From contig JAZOAK010000002.1 of the NCBI GenBank assembly GCA_045595445.1, positions 1-64,000 of the forward strand: DNA of 64,000 bases. The letters are read 5' to 3'. Below the pieces are notes generated by a model, which saw only the letters and a list, made by a program, of their open reading frames with translations, did not search any database and was not told the DNA's origin. The position numbers were made by a program, and so were the translations under genes. The stretch is from RGIG3009 sp045595445 (GTDB lineage Bacteria; Bacillota; Clostridia; Oscillospirales; Acutalibacteraceae). Below, in pieces: positions 8,201 through 16,211 of this stretch (position 1 is its first letter; each line of letters starts with the position of its first letter).

Positions 8201-9055
8201 TTATTGAGCGTTGAGCTTTTCGGTGATAGCTTTGGCAGGACCGTTATCAGCGATAACATAGCTCACTTGGCCCTGTTGCATCGCAGTGATCGCGAGAGCA
8301 ACATATTTGTACGGTGCAGCCTCCGCAGCTAAACCATCAAAGCCGTAGTCCTCATCACCTTTGATGTACAACTCACCGGTGGTACCAGCCTGGCAACCAA
8401 TCTTTTTATCCGATCCGAGTTTGGCAAGGATCGCAGCAACATCTTCGCCCTTCTTGCAATCATCAAAGGTGGTGTCGTCTTCCATCGCGATCACGACCTG
8501 AGAGGCGTTGTAGTAGGACTCGGAGAAGGTAACGACCTTTTGGCGATCAGGTGTCACGGATAAGCCGGCCATACCGATATCGGATTTACCGGACTGCACC
8601 GAGTTGACAACGGCTTCGAAATCCATATCCTGGATAACAAGCTCTTGACCAAGCTCCTGTGCCAAATAATAGGCAATCTCCAGATCCACCCCGGAATATT
8701 TGCCGTTTGCATCGACCATCTCAAAGGGTTCAAAACCGGTACTGGTCGCAACAACAAGCTGTTCCTTGGTTTCGTCTAAAGTAGCAGACTCAATCGCCAA
8801 CGGCGTCCCATTGCCGAAATAGTTGTCACAGATCTTATCGAATGTACCGTCACCCTTGATTTTCGCAAGGAAGGTGTTTACCTTATCCAGGAACTCCGTG
8901 TTTCCTTGGGCAACAGCAAACGCATATTCTTCCGTACTTAAAGGAAGATCGATTACCTTTACTTTGGTCGACTTCGTGGTGCCGCATGCTGCAAAGCAGG
9001 TAACAACCAGAGAGAGCGCTAACACCAGGGCCAGAACTTTGGAAAACTTCTTCAT
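8201..9055 (-). CDS. Amino-acid binding lipoprotein, circularly permuted SBP_bac_3
   Basis: 284 aa; signal peptide with lipobox FAAC (Cys24). Segment order is unusual. Residues 31-81 (IDLPLSTEEYAFAVAQGN ... DGTFDKICDNYFG) match what is normally the C-terminal end of family-3 solute-binding proteins. After a linker (82-99) come the normal N-terminal elements LVVATSTGFEPFEMVD, SGVDLEIAYYLAQEL, QDMDFEAVVNSVQSGKSDIG and TPDRQKVVTFSESYY. The protein stops at VIADNGPAKAITEKL, where family members usually continue into the segment found here at the N-terminus. First gene of the importer operon. Confidence 0.85.
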   Translation of the reverse strand: MKKFSKVLALVLALSLVVTCFAACGTTKSTKVKVIDLPLSTEEYAFAVAQGNTEFLDKVNTFLAKIKGDGTFDKICDNYFGNGTPLAIESATLDETKEQLVVATSTGFEPFEMVDANGKYSGVDLEIAYYLAQELGQELVIQDMDFEAVVNSVQSGKSDIGMAGLSVTPDRQKVVTFSESYYNASQVVIAMEDDTTFDDCKKGEDVAAILAKLGSDKKIGCQAGTTGELYIKGDEDYGFDGLAAEAAPYKYVALAITAMQQGQVSYVIADNGPAKAITEKLNAQ

Positions 9056-9109
9056 TATGTATTCCCTCTTTCCTATTTGTTAGAGCATATGTGCTCTTGG
9101 ACTGTCATC

Positions 9110-9138
9110 ATTATAATCCGCTCTGAATAAAAAATCAA
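9110..9138 (-). promoter_or_regulatory. Promoter of the amino-acid importer operon
   Basis: On the minus strand TTGATT (9133-9138), 17-bp spacer, TATAAT (9110-9115). A 16-bp inverted repeat AGAGCATATGTGCTCT (9082-9097) follows about where the transcript should start and could be an operator. Confidence 0.75.
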
Positions 9139-9259
9139 CACTTTTTCATAAAGTTTCATGAATTTCCGCATATTGCACAACAAGTAACAGGATTTTTCAT
9201 TTGAAAAGCCGCGTTTCGTATAGTAATTCACGTCCTCGCTATGTTTTTAGCGCTTTTTA

Positions 9260-9275
9260 GAATGAATATTCATTC
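9260..9275. other. 16-bp perfect palindrome after prmC
   Basis: GAATGAATATTCATTC lies just past the prmC stop codon, next to a second small inverted repeat CGCT...AGCG (9237-9252). No clear T-run follows on the minus strand, so terminator activity is uncertain. Confidence 0.35.
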
Positions 9276-9279
9276 GTAT

Positions 9280-10122
9280 TCACCTTTTTCCAAGCACAAC
9301 TCGTTCAACACCGGCGAAATCAGGACGTATCGAAATATGCGTCATGCCGTGGCGTCGGAACAGTTCGGCAACCGTTTCGGCCTGCCCTATCCCCACCTCA
9401 ACGGCAACAAAGCCATCCGCCGAGAGTTTTGGCAACCAGCATTCGGCAATCGCGCGGTAAAACCGATAACCGTCCTCGTCGCCATCCAACGCCATTCGCG
9501 GTTCGTGTTGAACCTCACGTTGCAAAGAATCGAGATCGCAGGTTGGTATATACGGCGGATTGGATACAATGGCATCAATGGGACCTTGAAAGCGATCGTA
9601 CTCCGTCAAAATATTTGCTTGTACCGCCTTCATCTTCAAATCGGAATATCTGGCGATATTGCGTTGCAAATAGACAAATGCTTGTTCTGACAGTTCCACC
9701 GCCGTTACCGACGCCTCACGGCAAAGTGAAGCGATCCCTAAACCAACGCAACCGCTGCCGGCACACAGATCGTATACATGTTTATGCGGCAATTTTTGCA
9801 AGTATTCCGCCGCCAGTTGACACAACAGCTCCGTTTCCGGACGCGGGATGAGAACGCCTTCACCCACGTCCAATGTGAGATCAAGAAAATCCCAAGTCCC
9901 CAATAAATATTGAAGCGGTTCCCCGGCAGCGCGACGTTTAGCAGCGTTTAGTACCGCTTTTTCGCGCGAAGGGGATGTCGATAACTCATATGATGCCGGC
10001 ACTTGTCCCCTGCCAATTTCTCCAATATCCTCTAAAAGACACATGGTATCAAAGGCAGGGGTTTCGCAACCGCCCGCCTCCAATATGCTTTGAACTTGTT
10101 TTTGCAACTCAAAAACCGTCAT
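9280..10122 (-). CDS. prmC: Release factor glutamine methyltransferase PrmC
   Basis: 280 aa. An N-terminal helical domain is followed by a Rossmann methyltransferase fold: SAM loop DLCAGSGCVGLGIA (about residue 117), acidic VTAVELS, and catalytic NPPYIP (about residue 187) that holds the glutamine. LIPRPETELL before the SAM loop is diagnostic for PrmC/HemK, which N5-methylates Gln of the GGQ motif in release factors. Last gene of the operon, 6 nt after DUF1385, a pairing common in Firmicutes. No prfA follows here. Confidence 0.93.
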   Translation of the reverse strand: MTVFELQKQVQSILEAGGCETPAFDTMCLLEDIGEIGRGQVPASYELSTSPSREKAVLNAAKRRAAGEPLQYLLGTWDFLDLTLDVGEGVLIPRPETELLCQLAAEYLQKLPHKHVYDLCAGSGCVGLGIASLCREASVTAVELSEQAFVYLQRNIARYSDLKMKAVQANILTEYDRFQGPIDAIVSNPPYIPTCDLDSLQREVQHEPRMALDGDEDGYRFYRAIAECWLPKLSADGFVAVEVGIGQAETVAELFRRHGMTHISIRPDFAGVERVVLGKR

Positions 10123-10128
10123 ATCCGT

Positions 10129-11076
10129 TTACCAAATATCCGACGTTTCGTCTTCCGGAACAACCGCCGCAAAGGCAGTGATCGCACATTCGATCATGTC
10201 ATCTTCCGGCTCACGCGTGGTAATACGCTGAATCCAAAGACCGGGTGCGGACATAATGCGTGTAAAGGTGTTATCCTTTCTCCCCGCGAGTTTAATAAGT
10301 TCATATCCAATGCCAACCGTGAGCGGCAACAGTGCGATTTTAATCAACACACGCAACCAAACGGTTTGCACCTGAATACAAATCGAAACAATAATACCGA
10401 TCAAGAGCGTTAAGATTAAAAACGAGGTGCCGCAACGCGGGTGAAAACGACTTTGTTTTTTCACATTTTCAACAGTAAGTTCTTCGCCATGCTCATAGCA
10501 GAAAATGGTTTTATGTTCGGCACCGTGATACATAAACACGCGACGAATATCTTTCATCAGTGAAATCACCGAAATATACGCCACAAACAGCACAAGGCGA
10601 AGTACACCCTCGAACACGCCGCGCAAAACGGCGTTGTTCATCCAAAAGTCGCCACCGTTGAGATGATCCAACCCGCTCGCCATCAGTTTATATAAAAAGG
10701 ATGGCAGATACATAAACAAGCCAAGCGCCAAAGCGATACCCACAACCGTGCTGATAAGCATCATAACGGTCATAAGAGCCTTCTGACCGGCTGTTTGCGG
10801 TTCATCCGACGGTGTTTCCTCCTCCAAGCCTGCTAACTCTGCCGAACGCATCAAGCATTTATAACCAAAGCGCAGAGAATCAACCAAACCGTATATACCG
10901 CGGAGAAGCGGTAATTTCCAGATCTTGGGTTTGTTGTTGGTATCAAGTTTCCATTCTTCCGTCACGATTTCTCCGGACGTATGGCGAACAGCCATCGCCG
11001 TTTTTTTGGGGCCGCGCATCATAACGCCTTCAATCAGCGCTTGACCGCCTATGGACGTCTTTTTCATATCCGGCAT
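10129..11076 (-). CDS. DUF1385 (YqhQ-like) membrane protein
   Basis: 315 aa from ATG 11076 with AAGAGGTGA 5 nt upstream; a GTG at 11085 overlapping the kinase stop is an alternative. Carries GGQALIEGVMMRGPKKTAMAVR at the N-terminus, several membrane helices (about 95-125, 150-175, 215-260) and FMYHGAEHKTIFCYEHGEEL followed by HPRCGTSF, all hallmarks of DUF1385. The conserved His/Glu/Cys cluster suggests metal or redox chemistry, but the role is unknown. Coupled to the kinase upstream and prmC downstream. Confidence 0.87.
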   Translation of the reverse strand: MPDMKKTSIGGQALIEGVMMRGPKKTAMAVRHTSGEIVTEEWKLDTNNKPKIWKLPLLRGIYGLVDSLRFGYKCLMRSAELAGLEEETPSDEPQTAGQKALMTVMMLISTVVGIALALGLFMYLPSFLYKLMASGLDHLNGGDFWMNNAVLRGVFEGVLRLVLFVAYISVISLMKDIRRVFMYHGAEHKTIFCYEHGEELTVENVKKQSRFHPRCGTSFLILTLLIGIIVSICIQVQTVWLRVLIKIALLPLTVGIGYELIKLAGRKDNTFTRIMSAPGLWIQRITTREPEDDMIECAITAFAAVVPEDETSDIW

Positions 11077-11081
11077 ACTGT

Positions 11082-12500
11082 TCACCTCTTAATCGGTAAC
11101 GTGACGGTCACGACCGTCCCCTTGTCAAGTTCACTTTCAATGAGCAACGTGCCGCTATGCGCGGTCACGATATCCTTTGCCACCGCCAAGCCGATACCGG
11201 ACCCCGGCTGCGTGTTGGCAGCGCGGTAAAACCGCTCGGTAACAAACGGCAAATCCGCTTCGGAAATACCGATACCGTTATCGCTGACAACAATTTGAAC
11301 ACCGCCCGTAACCGGCGCTGCATCTACGTGAATGGAGCCGTTCGGTTTGGCATATTTGATGGCATTGTCAACGATATTCACGAACACCTGCCGCAAACGA
11401 TCACCGTTCCCGCAAATCGGTGGTAAAGTTTCTTGCTCGGTGCAGGTCAGCGTGACACCTTGTTTTTTGGCACGATCATTCAACAGAAAGACCGCCTCTT
11501 GAACCTCGGCGTATACGTCGATCATTTCGTTGGTGTCCGACGGTTTTGCCTTTTGCATACGTGAAAAGTCAAGCAGTTCTTCAACAATACCGGAAAGTCG
11601 TTCGGTTTCACTGCCAATGACGTCAAGACCACGACTCAACAATTGCGGATCTTCCACCCCGCCATCTTTAAGCGTTTCACTCCATCCCTTGATAGCGGTG
11701 AGCGGTGTGCGTAATTCATGTGAGATAGAAGAAATAAATTCATTTTGTAATTTTCCGGAAGATTCAATCTGTGCCGCCATTTCGTTGATGGTATCACATA
11801 GGTCGCCGATTTCATCATCATATTGCTTTGCAATGCGATGCGAGTATTCACCCTGTGCAATTTTATCAGCCGCTTCCCCAATCTCGCTAAGCGGTCGAAG
11901 AATGCTGTTCACGAAATACGCGCTGACAAGCATAATAAAGAATAAGATGGCAATACCAAGCGCAATCATCGCTGACGTAATCAAGGTAATCTGCTTATCA
12001 ATATTATCCAAAGCAACCACATAACGAATAGCACCGCATACGGTATTGTCTGACTTCGTCACCAACATCGTTAAGGCGAGCACGTTCTGCCCTACGGCAT
12101 TTTTACCGTTCCATGCACCCCAAGCCGATTTTGAACCCAATTTCGCATTGCTTACGGCCGCCTGATAATCCAAAGGCACGTCTGATTGCGGCGGGAATCC
12201 GGTAGAACTCGTCAAAATTTTACCCGTAGCATCCAAGACCTGAAACTCCATTTTGTTGCGTTCCGCAAAATCCTCCATATACGTCTTTGCACTGTCTTCA
12301 AAATCAAAATCCGTGTCATTGACATATAGACTCAGCATATCGGATAACGATACCGCACGGGTATAGAGACTATTCTGTGCCTGTTGGTAATAATAGGAAC
12401 GAACCAAAAACGCTGCTGCAAACTCAATGACAATAAGTAATGCCACAACAGCACCAAGGCCATTGATCAACCAACGCCGCGTTACTTTTTTGAACAGCAT
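11082..12500 (-). CDS. Sensor histidine kinase (PhoR/VicK-like)
   Basis: 472 aa, AAGGAGG site. Helix at 13-35, an extracellular sensor region (about 36-165), second helix (about 170-195), HAMP (RPLSEIGEAADKIAQGEY), HisKA box SSISHELRTPLTAIKGW, then ATPase motifs NIVDNAIKYAKPNG (N), VSDNGIGISEAD (G1) and GSGIGLAVAKDIV (G2). A complete membrane kinase that should phosphorylate the adjacent regulator. Lies 24 nt after the regulator gene; its stop overlaps a GTG 5' of DUF1385. Signal unknown, though the operon's first gene is a lipoprotein that may be part of sensing. Confidence 0.9.
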   Translation of the reverse strand: MLFKKVTRRWLINGLGAVVALLIVIEFAAAFLVRSYYYQQAQNSLYTRAVSLSDMLSLYVNDTDFDFEDSAKTYMEDFAERNKMEFQVLDATGKILTSSTGFPPQSDVPLDYQAAVSNAKLGSKSAWGAWNGKNAVGQNVLALTMLVTKSDNTVCGAIRYVVALDNIDKQITLITSAMIALGIAILFFIMLVSAYFVNSILRPLSEIGEAADKIAQGEYSHRIAKQYDDEIGDLCDTINEMAAQIESSGKLQNEFISSISHELRTPLTAIKGWSETLKDGGVEDPQLLSRGLDVIGSETERLSGIVEELLDFSRMQKAKPSDTNEMIDVYAEVQEAVFLLNDRAKKQGVTLTCTEQETLPPICGNGDRLRQVFVNIVDNAIKYAKPNGSIHVDAAPVTGGVQIVVSDNGIGISEADLPFVTERFYRAANTQPGSGIGLAVAKDIVTAHSGTLLIESELDKGTVVTVTLPIKR

Positions 12501-12524
12501 AATCGTTCCTCCTTTTCCACAGTC

Positions 12525-13205
12525 TTATCCTTCGTTCCAGCAGTACCCCGTTCCCCACACGGTGGTAATGTGCCGGGGATTCGAGGCACTGTTTTCGATT
12601 TTCATACGCAGACGGCGAATATTAACGTCCACGATCTTTTCTTCACCAAAATACTCCTCGCCCCACACGCGGTGCAAAATATCCACGCGTGACAGAGGGC
12701 GTCCTTGATTTTCCAAAAAGCATTGCATCAATTGAAATTCCACTTGCGTAAGTTCAATCGTTTTATCGGCCTTTTTCAGCATACGAGTGCGTAAATCCAA
12801 CACGAACTCACCTGACCGCAATACACTTGATTTCGAGCGGGAAATCCGCCGTTCCAACGCTTCCAACCGCGCAATCAACTCCGAGGGACTAAACGGTTTC
12901 GTTACGTAATCGTCTGCACCGAGTTTCAGCGCCTTAATCTTTTCACTTTCCTGCGCACGGGCGGTAAGCATGACTATTCCCAGAGAAGCATCTCGCTCAC
13001 GTAACGCTTCACACACCGCAAAACCGTCCATTTGCGGTAACATGATGTCTAATAACGCCAGTTCAATATGAGGTGTTTCATCATAAATCCGCAACGCTTC
13101 CTCACCCGAGACAGCTTCAAAGACCTCATATCCGCACCGTGTTAAATTGATGGCGAGCAATTCGCGAATGGGATGCTCGTCTTCACATACTAAAACACGT
13201 GACAT
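12525..13205 (-). CDS. OmpR/PhoB-family response regulator
   Basis: 226 aa from ATG 13205 (MSRVLVCEDEHPIREL) with AAGGAGGTG 7 nt upstream; the frame extends further 5' without a site. Receiver: acidic pair CEDEH, phosphoacceptor in LALLDIMLPQMDG, switch Thr in VMLTAR, and Lys in YVTKPF. Winged-helix DNA-binding C-terminus with VEFQLMQCFLENQGRPLSR and VDVNIRRLRMKIE. Forms a two-component pair with the downstream kinase. Confidence 0.92.
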   Translation of the reverse strand: MSRVLVCEDEHPIRELLAINLTRCGYEVFEAVSGEEALRIYDETPHIELALLDIMLPQMDGFAVCEALRERDASLGIVMLTARAQESEKIKALKLGADDYVTKPFSPSELIARLEALERRISRSKSSVLRSGEFVLDLRTRMLKKADKTIELTQVEFQLMQCFLENQGRPLSRVDILHRVWGEEYFGEEKIVDVNIRRLRMKIENSASNPRHITTVWGTGYCWNEG

Positions 13206-13219
13206 AACGAAGCACCTCC

Positions 13220-14566
13220 TTAAAGCACCACAAACAAATATTGCGCTTCTTCCAACGTTACGATATCCGTATCGACCCGCACGGCATAACGCCACGTATC
13301 CAATCCGTCGAAATACGAAAATCCTTTCGGCAGAGCAATTTTCGCATCGGAATGGGTAGCCAACAACTGTAAAAACGGATCATCAGTATTCGTTTGTCGG
13401 ATCGACAGAATATGCGTTTGTTTATCGTATGTGATCTCAACCGCATCGTTGCTCCACTCATCGCGCAAGCGCAACAAGTAGGAATCCGTTAAATTCACAA
13501 TACTGCCAAACTTTCGTTCTGCCTGCCCCGAACGAAAATCGTACGCCATCCAATTGGTTTGCCAAATCGCCGTTTCCAACGACGCGGTTTCATACCCACT
13601 CAAACGCGCGGAAACCGGCCATTCAACGACACCGTCTCCGTCGATGTCCTGACAAGGAAGACCATTTTCGCGAGCCGTCACGGTGTTCAAGTTGGATTGC
13701 TTATCACTTAAAGGTGACTCTAAGGAGCTATTATTCCAATAAATCAACTCCGTAACGGTAGTGTCGGCATCCTTTTGACAATCTACAAAAATGCCGTTGA
13801 CCGTCGGAGAAAGCGTTGCAACAATGGATGCTCCCACTCGCTTGATACCGCTGTCCAATAATGTCTCGCCACGGTACTGCATTTGATTTTTGACGTACGA
13901 ATACAACTGCGCTTTCACTTCGGGTTCACCGCTGCCAATGTTAAACAAAAGGAGATCGTCCGCCCCATCGTCGGTCATATCGGCACAACGCAGTTCGGTA
14001 TACGCTTTTTCAAAAGCGACCGTAGACAGTTTGCGATCAATGCGATAAACGGCCAGCCGTTTATCCGCCGTATTATACATATTCCAGCCAACCAAAAGTT
14101 CGGGAAATTCGTCACCGTTAAGATCGGCAAAATTCACTTCCGTAACATTTTCACTGTAACCTTCAACGTCGGCAACGGTTTCCCAGAAACCGTCTTCGTT
14201 TTTCTTAAGAAGATGAACTCTTGTTTTGGCATTATTCATGTTCCAGCGATAAAAAACAACGCCCCAATTGCTTAACGTATTGGAATTGGGAGCAACCGCC
14301 TTACTCTCCGTTTGTGCAGAAAGCACTTCCGCTTTCTTGATCTGATTCAACACGATAAACGGCGCTTGATACTCACCGGACGTCGGATAGGTAAGTGTAA
14401 AATTATAACTCTGCAAATAGTCGTATAAAGCCGTCTGCATCGCGTTTTGTTCTTTATCGTTTTGCGGGGGGATCAACTGATTTTCAACGTCGATACCGAT
14501 GATGTTGCAGCCGGATAGCAGCAGGCAAATTACAGCGATCATTGCCAGTAAACGCACTTTCAACAT
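13220..14566 (-). CDS. Lipoprotein with FG-GAP-like calcium-loop repeats
   Basis: 448 aa; signal peptide with lipobox LLSGC. Three acidic loops resembling calcium-binding FG-GAP/EF-hand loops are visible: DLNGDEFPELLVG, DMTDDGADDLLLF and DIDGDGVVEWPV, spaced through a mostly beta sequence, suggesting a propeller-like extracellular domain. No catalytic motif seen. First gene of the operon with regulator and kinase (14-nt gap), so it may modulate the sensor, but that is inference from context. Its promoter is at 14600-14628. Confidence 0.75.
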   Translation of the reverse strand: MLKVRLLAMIAVICLLLSGCNIIGIDVENQLIPPQNDKEQNAMQTALYDYLQSYNFTLTYPTSGEYQAPFIVLNQIKKAEVLSAQTESKAVAPNSNTLSNWGVVFYRWNMNNAKTRVHLLKKNEDGFWETVADVEGYSENVTEVNFADLNGDEFPELLVGWNMYNTADKRLAVYRIDRKLSTVAFEKAYTELRCADMTDDGADDLLLFNIGSGEPEVKAQLYSYVKNQMQYRGETLLDSGIKRVGASIVATLSPTVNGIFVDCQKDADTTVTELIYWNNSSLESPLSDKQSNLNTVTARENGLPCQDIDGDGVVEWPVSARLSGYETASLETAIWQTNWMAYDFRSGQAERKFGSIVNLTDSYLLRLRDEWSNDAVEITYDKQTHILSIRQTNTDDPFLQLLATHSDAKIALPKGFSYFDGLDTWRYAVRVDTDIVTLEEAQYLFVVL

Positions 14567-14599
14567 AAGTTCCCCCTTTTGATGTATAAAGATAGTTTT

Positions 14600-14628
14600 A
14601 TTTTAGAATACATTTGCCGTAAAGTCAA
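14600..14628 (-). promoter_or_regulatory. Promoter of the lipoprotein/two-component operon
   Basis: Minus strand TTGACT (14623-14628), 17-bp spacer, TAAAAT (14600-14605). Confidence 0.7.
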
Positions 14629-14632
14629 TAGA

Positions 14633-14657
14633 AAAGCACGGTGAAACACCGTGCTTT
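14633..14657 (-). terminator. Terminator of the B12-regulated operon
   Basis: Stem AAAGCACGGTG (14633-14643) with CACCGTGCTTT (14647-14657), loop of three, just after the ECF S-component stop codon on the minus strand. The distal arm is T-rich. Confidence 0.8.
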
Positions 14658-14660
14658 CCG

Positions 14661-15167
14661 TTAACGTATACTTTCTTTTAACCGAGATAACAACCGATAT
14701 AGCGGCTCACACAAAATAAGGGCAGTCATGAAATTGCCGCCCATATGCAACAGATCATAGGGAATGCCGAATATCCAATATGAAGCCATCGCCGAAAATC
14801 CGCCTATAAAGAAATAGGTAATCGAGCAAAGTGCACCAAAAGCAAAGCCGTAAGCTGTGTTCACAAGCACCCACAACGCACGCGATTCATATCGTCGCAG
14901 TAGCAAAGTCACCAGTGCCAATATTGCCCAAACGTAAGCATACTGAATGACCCACGTGTTGATCCCGTACCAAACCGCCTCTAACGCCACGAACAGGTAG
15001 ATCGGATAAAAGGCCTTGTATCCATACACACGAGTATATACGATTATTAAAACCGATACCAGTTCAATATTGGGAAGAAAACCAAGTACCACCTGCACAA
15101 CGAATAACAATGCCCCTAAAAGGCTTAGGGTCACCAAGTCCAATAACGTGAATTTAGAATGAGTCAT
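14661..15167 (-). CDS. ECF transporter S component, probably cobalamin (CbrT-like)
   Basis: 168 aa, about five to six hydrophobic helices with almost no soluble parts, the size and pattern of energy-coupling-factor S components (LSLLGALLFVVQVVLGFLPN, GAL.S..YFFIGG.., GIPYDLLHMGGNF). Its gene overlaps the DUF4430 gene by 14 nt, and both lie under a cobalamin riboswitch, so a corrinoid is the likely ligand. No ATPases are adjacent; the EcfA1A2T module at 58.1-60.6 kb is the likely partner. Substrate is inferred from regulation, not from the protein. Confidence 0.75.
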   Translation of the reverse strand: MTHSKFTLLDLVTLSLLGALLFVVQVVLGFLPNIELVSVLIIVYTRVYGYKAFYPIYLFVALEAVWYGINTWVIQYAYVWAILALVTLLLRRYESRALWVLVNTAYGFAFGALCSITYFFIGGFSAMASYWIFGIPYDLLHMGGNFMTALILCEPLYRLLSRLKESIR

Positions 15168-15558
15168 AGCCTGCTTTTAACGTTACCTCAAAGGTTTCTC
15201 CGTCGGCAATCGGTGTGGTATCAACACCCGTCATCAATGTTTCACCGCCCTTTGTGAAACACCACCACTCCTGCTTGGCATCGTCAGCGGTACGTCCGTT
15301 TACCGATTTAACAAACAGACCGTATTCCGACTCATCACCGACAATTAATTTCTCTTGTTCCAAGGCGCCACGCAAATATTCCGCATCAGTATCGATCGTA
15401 ACGGTCATATCAACATCGTCATATACGAGTTGAACCGTGATCGTTTTTGCGCCGGCTTGCGGCTGCGGACGGTTGTTAATATATATAACAGCCGCAGCCG
15501 TTACTGCTCCTACCAGCACTAAAACACCAATTACAATACCTAACCATTTCTTTTTCAT
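15154..15558 (-). CDS. DUF4430 (transcobalamin-like) membrane-anchored protein
   Basis: 134 aa from ATG 15558 (MKKKWLGIVIGVLV). One N-terminal helix (about 5-26) anchors an extracellular domain. The motif series EYGLFVKSVNGRTADD, WWCFTKGGE and GVDTTPIADGETFEV matches DUF4430, related to the small domain of transcobalamin/intrinsic factor. It probably captures corrinoids for the S component encoded next. The ribosome site AAAGGGG lies in the 3' arm of the regulatory hairpin 15568-15610, so opening of that hairpin should control translation. Confidence 0.82.
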   Translation of the reverse strand: MKKKWLGIVIGVLVLVGAVTAAAVIYINNRPQPQAGAKTITVQLVYDDVDMTVTIDTDAEYLRGALEQEKLIVGDESEYGLFVKSVNGRTADDAKQEWWCFTKGGETLMTGVDTTPIADGETFEVTLKAGYDSF

Positions 15559-15565
15559 ATAAAAA

Positions 15566-15610
15566 GCCCCTTTCTGTTTCGAATCGCGGATGCGATGCCG
15601 ACAGAAAGGG
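15566..15610 (-). promoter_or_regulatory. Riboswitch expression platform hairpin
   Basis: Arms 15568-15577 and 15601-15610 pair perfectly (CCCTTTCTGT/ACAGAAAGGG). On the minus strand the distal arm contains the ribosome site and is followed by CTTTTTATATG, ending at the start codon. It can act as a terminator, sequester the ribosome site, or both. Confidence 0.75.
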
Positions 15611-15682
15611 ATAGCAAACAAAGAGCCGACAATATAAGCGACTCTACTTGTGCCATTCCCCAACACTCGTGGTTCTCTGCAC

Positions 15683-15850
15683 GGCAACATCAGGCAAGTC
15701 TTCTGACTCATGGTCGCACCGCTTCGCCTTCCCGATTACTCAGTGGCTTTGTGAAGCGGCAGTCACCCAAATACAGCGACGGGTTCGTGGGGGATTCACA
15801 CCCCTCTTCCTTGTTCGGCCAGCGTATAGCTGAACACCTGACGGCCTCCG
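15683..15850 (-). ncRNA. Cobalamin (B12) riboswitch
   Basis: On the minus strand the conserved elements appear in order: a GCCACTG segment (complement near 15743), GGGAAGGCG (15724-15732), and the B12 box GTCAGAAGACTTGCCTGA (complement of about 15690-15707), with the GAATCCCCC/GGGG hairpin upstream. It lies 125 nt before the DUF4430 start and is followed by a hairpin that covers the ribosome site, so it should turn the operon off when cobalamin is plentiful. Confidence 0.9.
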
Positions 15851-15911
15851 ATATTCATTTTTTAAAGCATAACACAAACTTTGGCCAACTGTCAACATTT
15901 TCAACTTCTTC

Positions 15912-15940
15912 TTGACAAAAACTGAGGAAAATGATATGGT
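15912..15940 (+). promoter_or_regulatory. Promoter of thrS
   Basis: TTGACA (15912-15917), 17-bp spacer, TATGGT (15935-15940), just upstream of the T-box leader. Confidence 0.8.
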
Positions 15941-15950
15941 ATAAAAAAGC

Positions 15951-16190
15951 GTTGAGAGGGACGGCTTTTTGCCCCCTTTTCCTTACAGAGAGCATTCGGC
16001 ATGCTGAAACGGATGCAGGAAATGGCAGAAGTTACCACCCTTGAGTGCGTTCGGGCGACACGGTGTGTCAAAAGAACGACGGCATGCTCCGTTATCGGCA
16101 ATAATGAGTGCGGATTTGTATCCGTAAATCAGGGTGGAACCGCGTGGATGATATACCTCGCCCCTTGTATACAGGGGCGGGGTTTTTGTT
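15951..16190 (+). ncRNA. T-box leader (tRNA-Thr sensing)
   Basis: The conserved T-box sequence AGGGTGGAACCGCG is at 16131-16144. A candidate specifier ACC (Thr) is at 16034-16036 in GAAGTTACCACC. A terminator stem follows (16156-16165 with 16173-16182, then TTTTTG). Uncharged tRNA-Thr should pair with the leader and prevent termination, raising thrS expression. Confidence 0.92.
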
Positions 16191-16211
16191 TTTTGAAAGG
16201 AGTTATATCTG

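Noticed and set aside
8201..9055. Frameshift or assembly rearrangement explaining the permuted binding protein
   Set aside because: A single uninterrupted frame with a proper signal peptide, an unbroken linker and a normal stop, plus an intact operon, argues against an error; only comparison can exclude it fully.
9082..9097. Small inverted repeat AGAGCATATGTGCTCT as a terminator
   Set aside because: It lies in the 5' leader of the binding-protein gene with no T-run; an operator or leader hairpin is more plausible.
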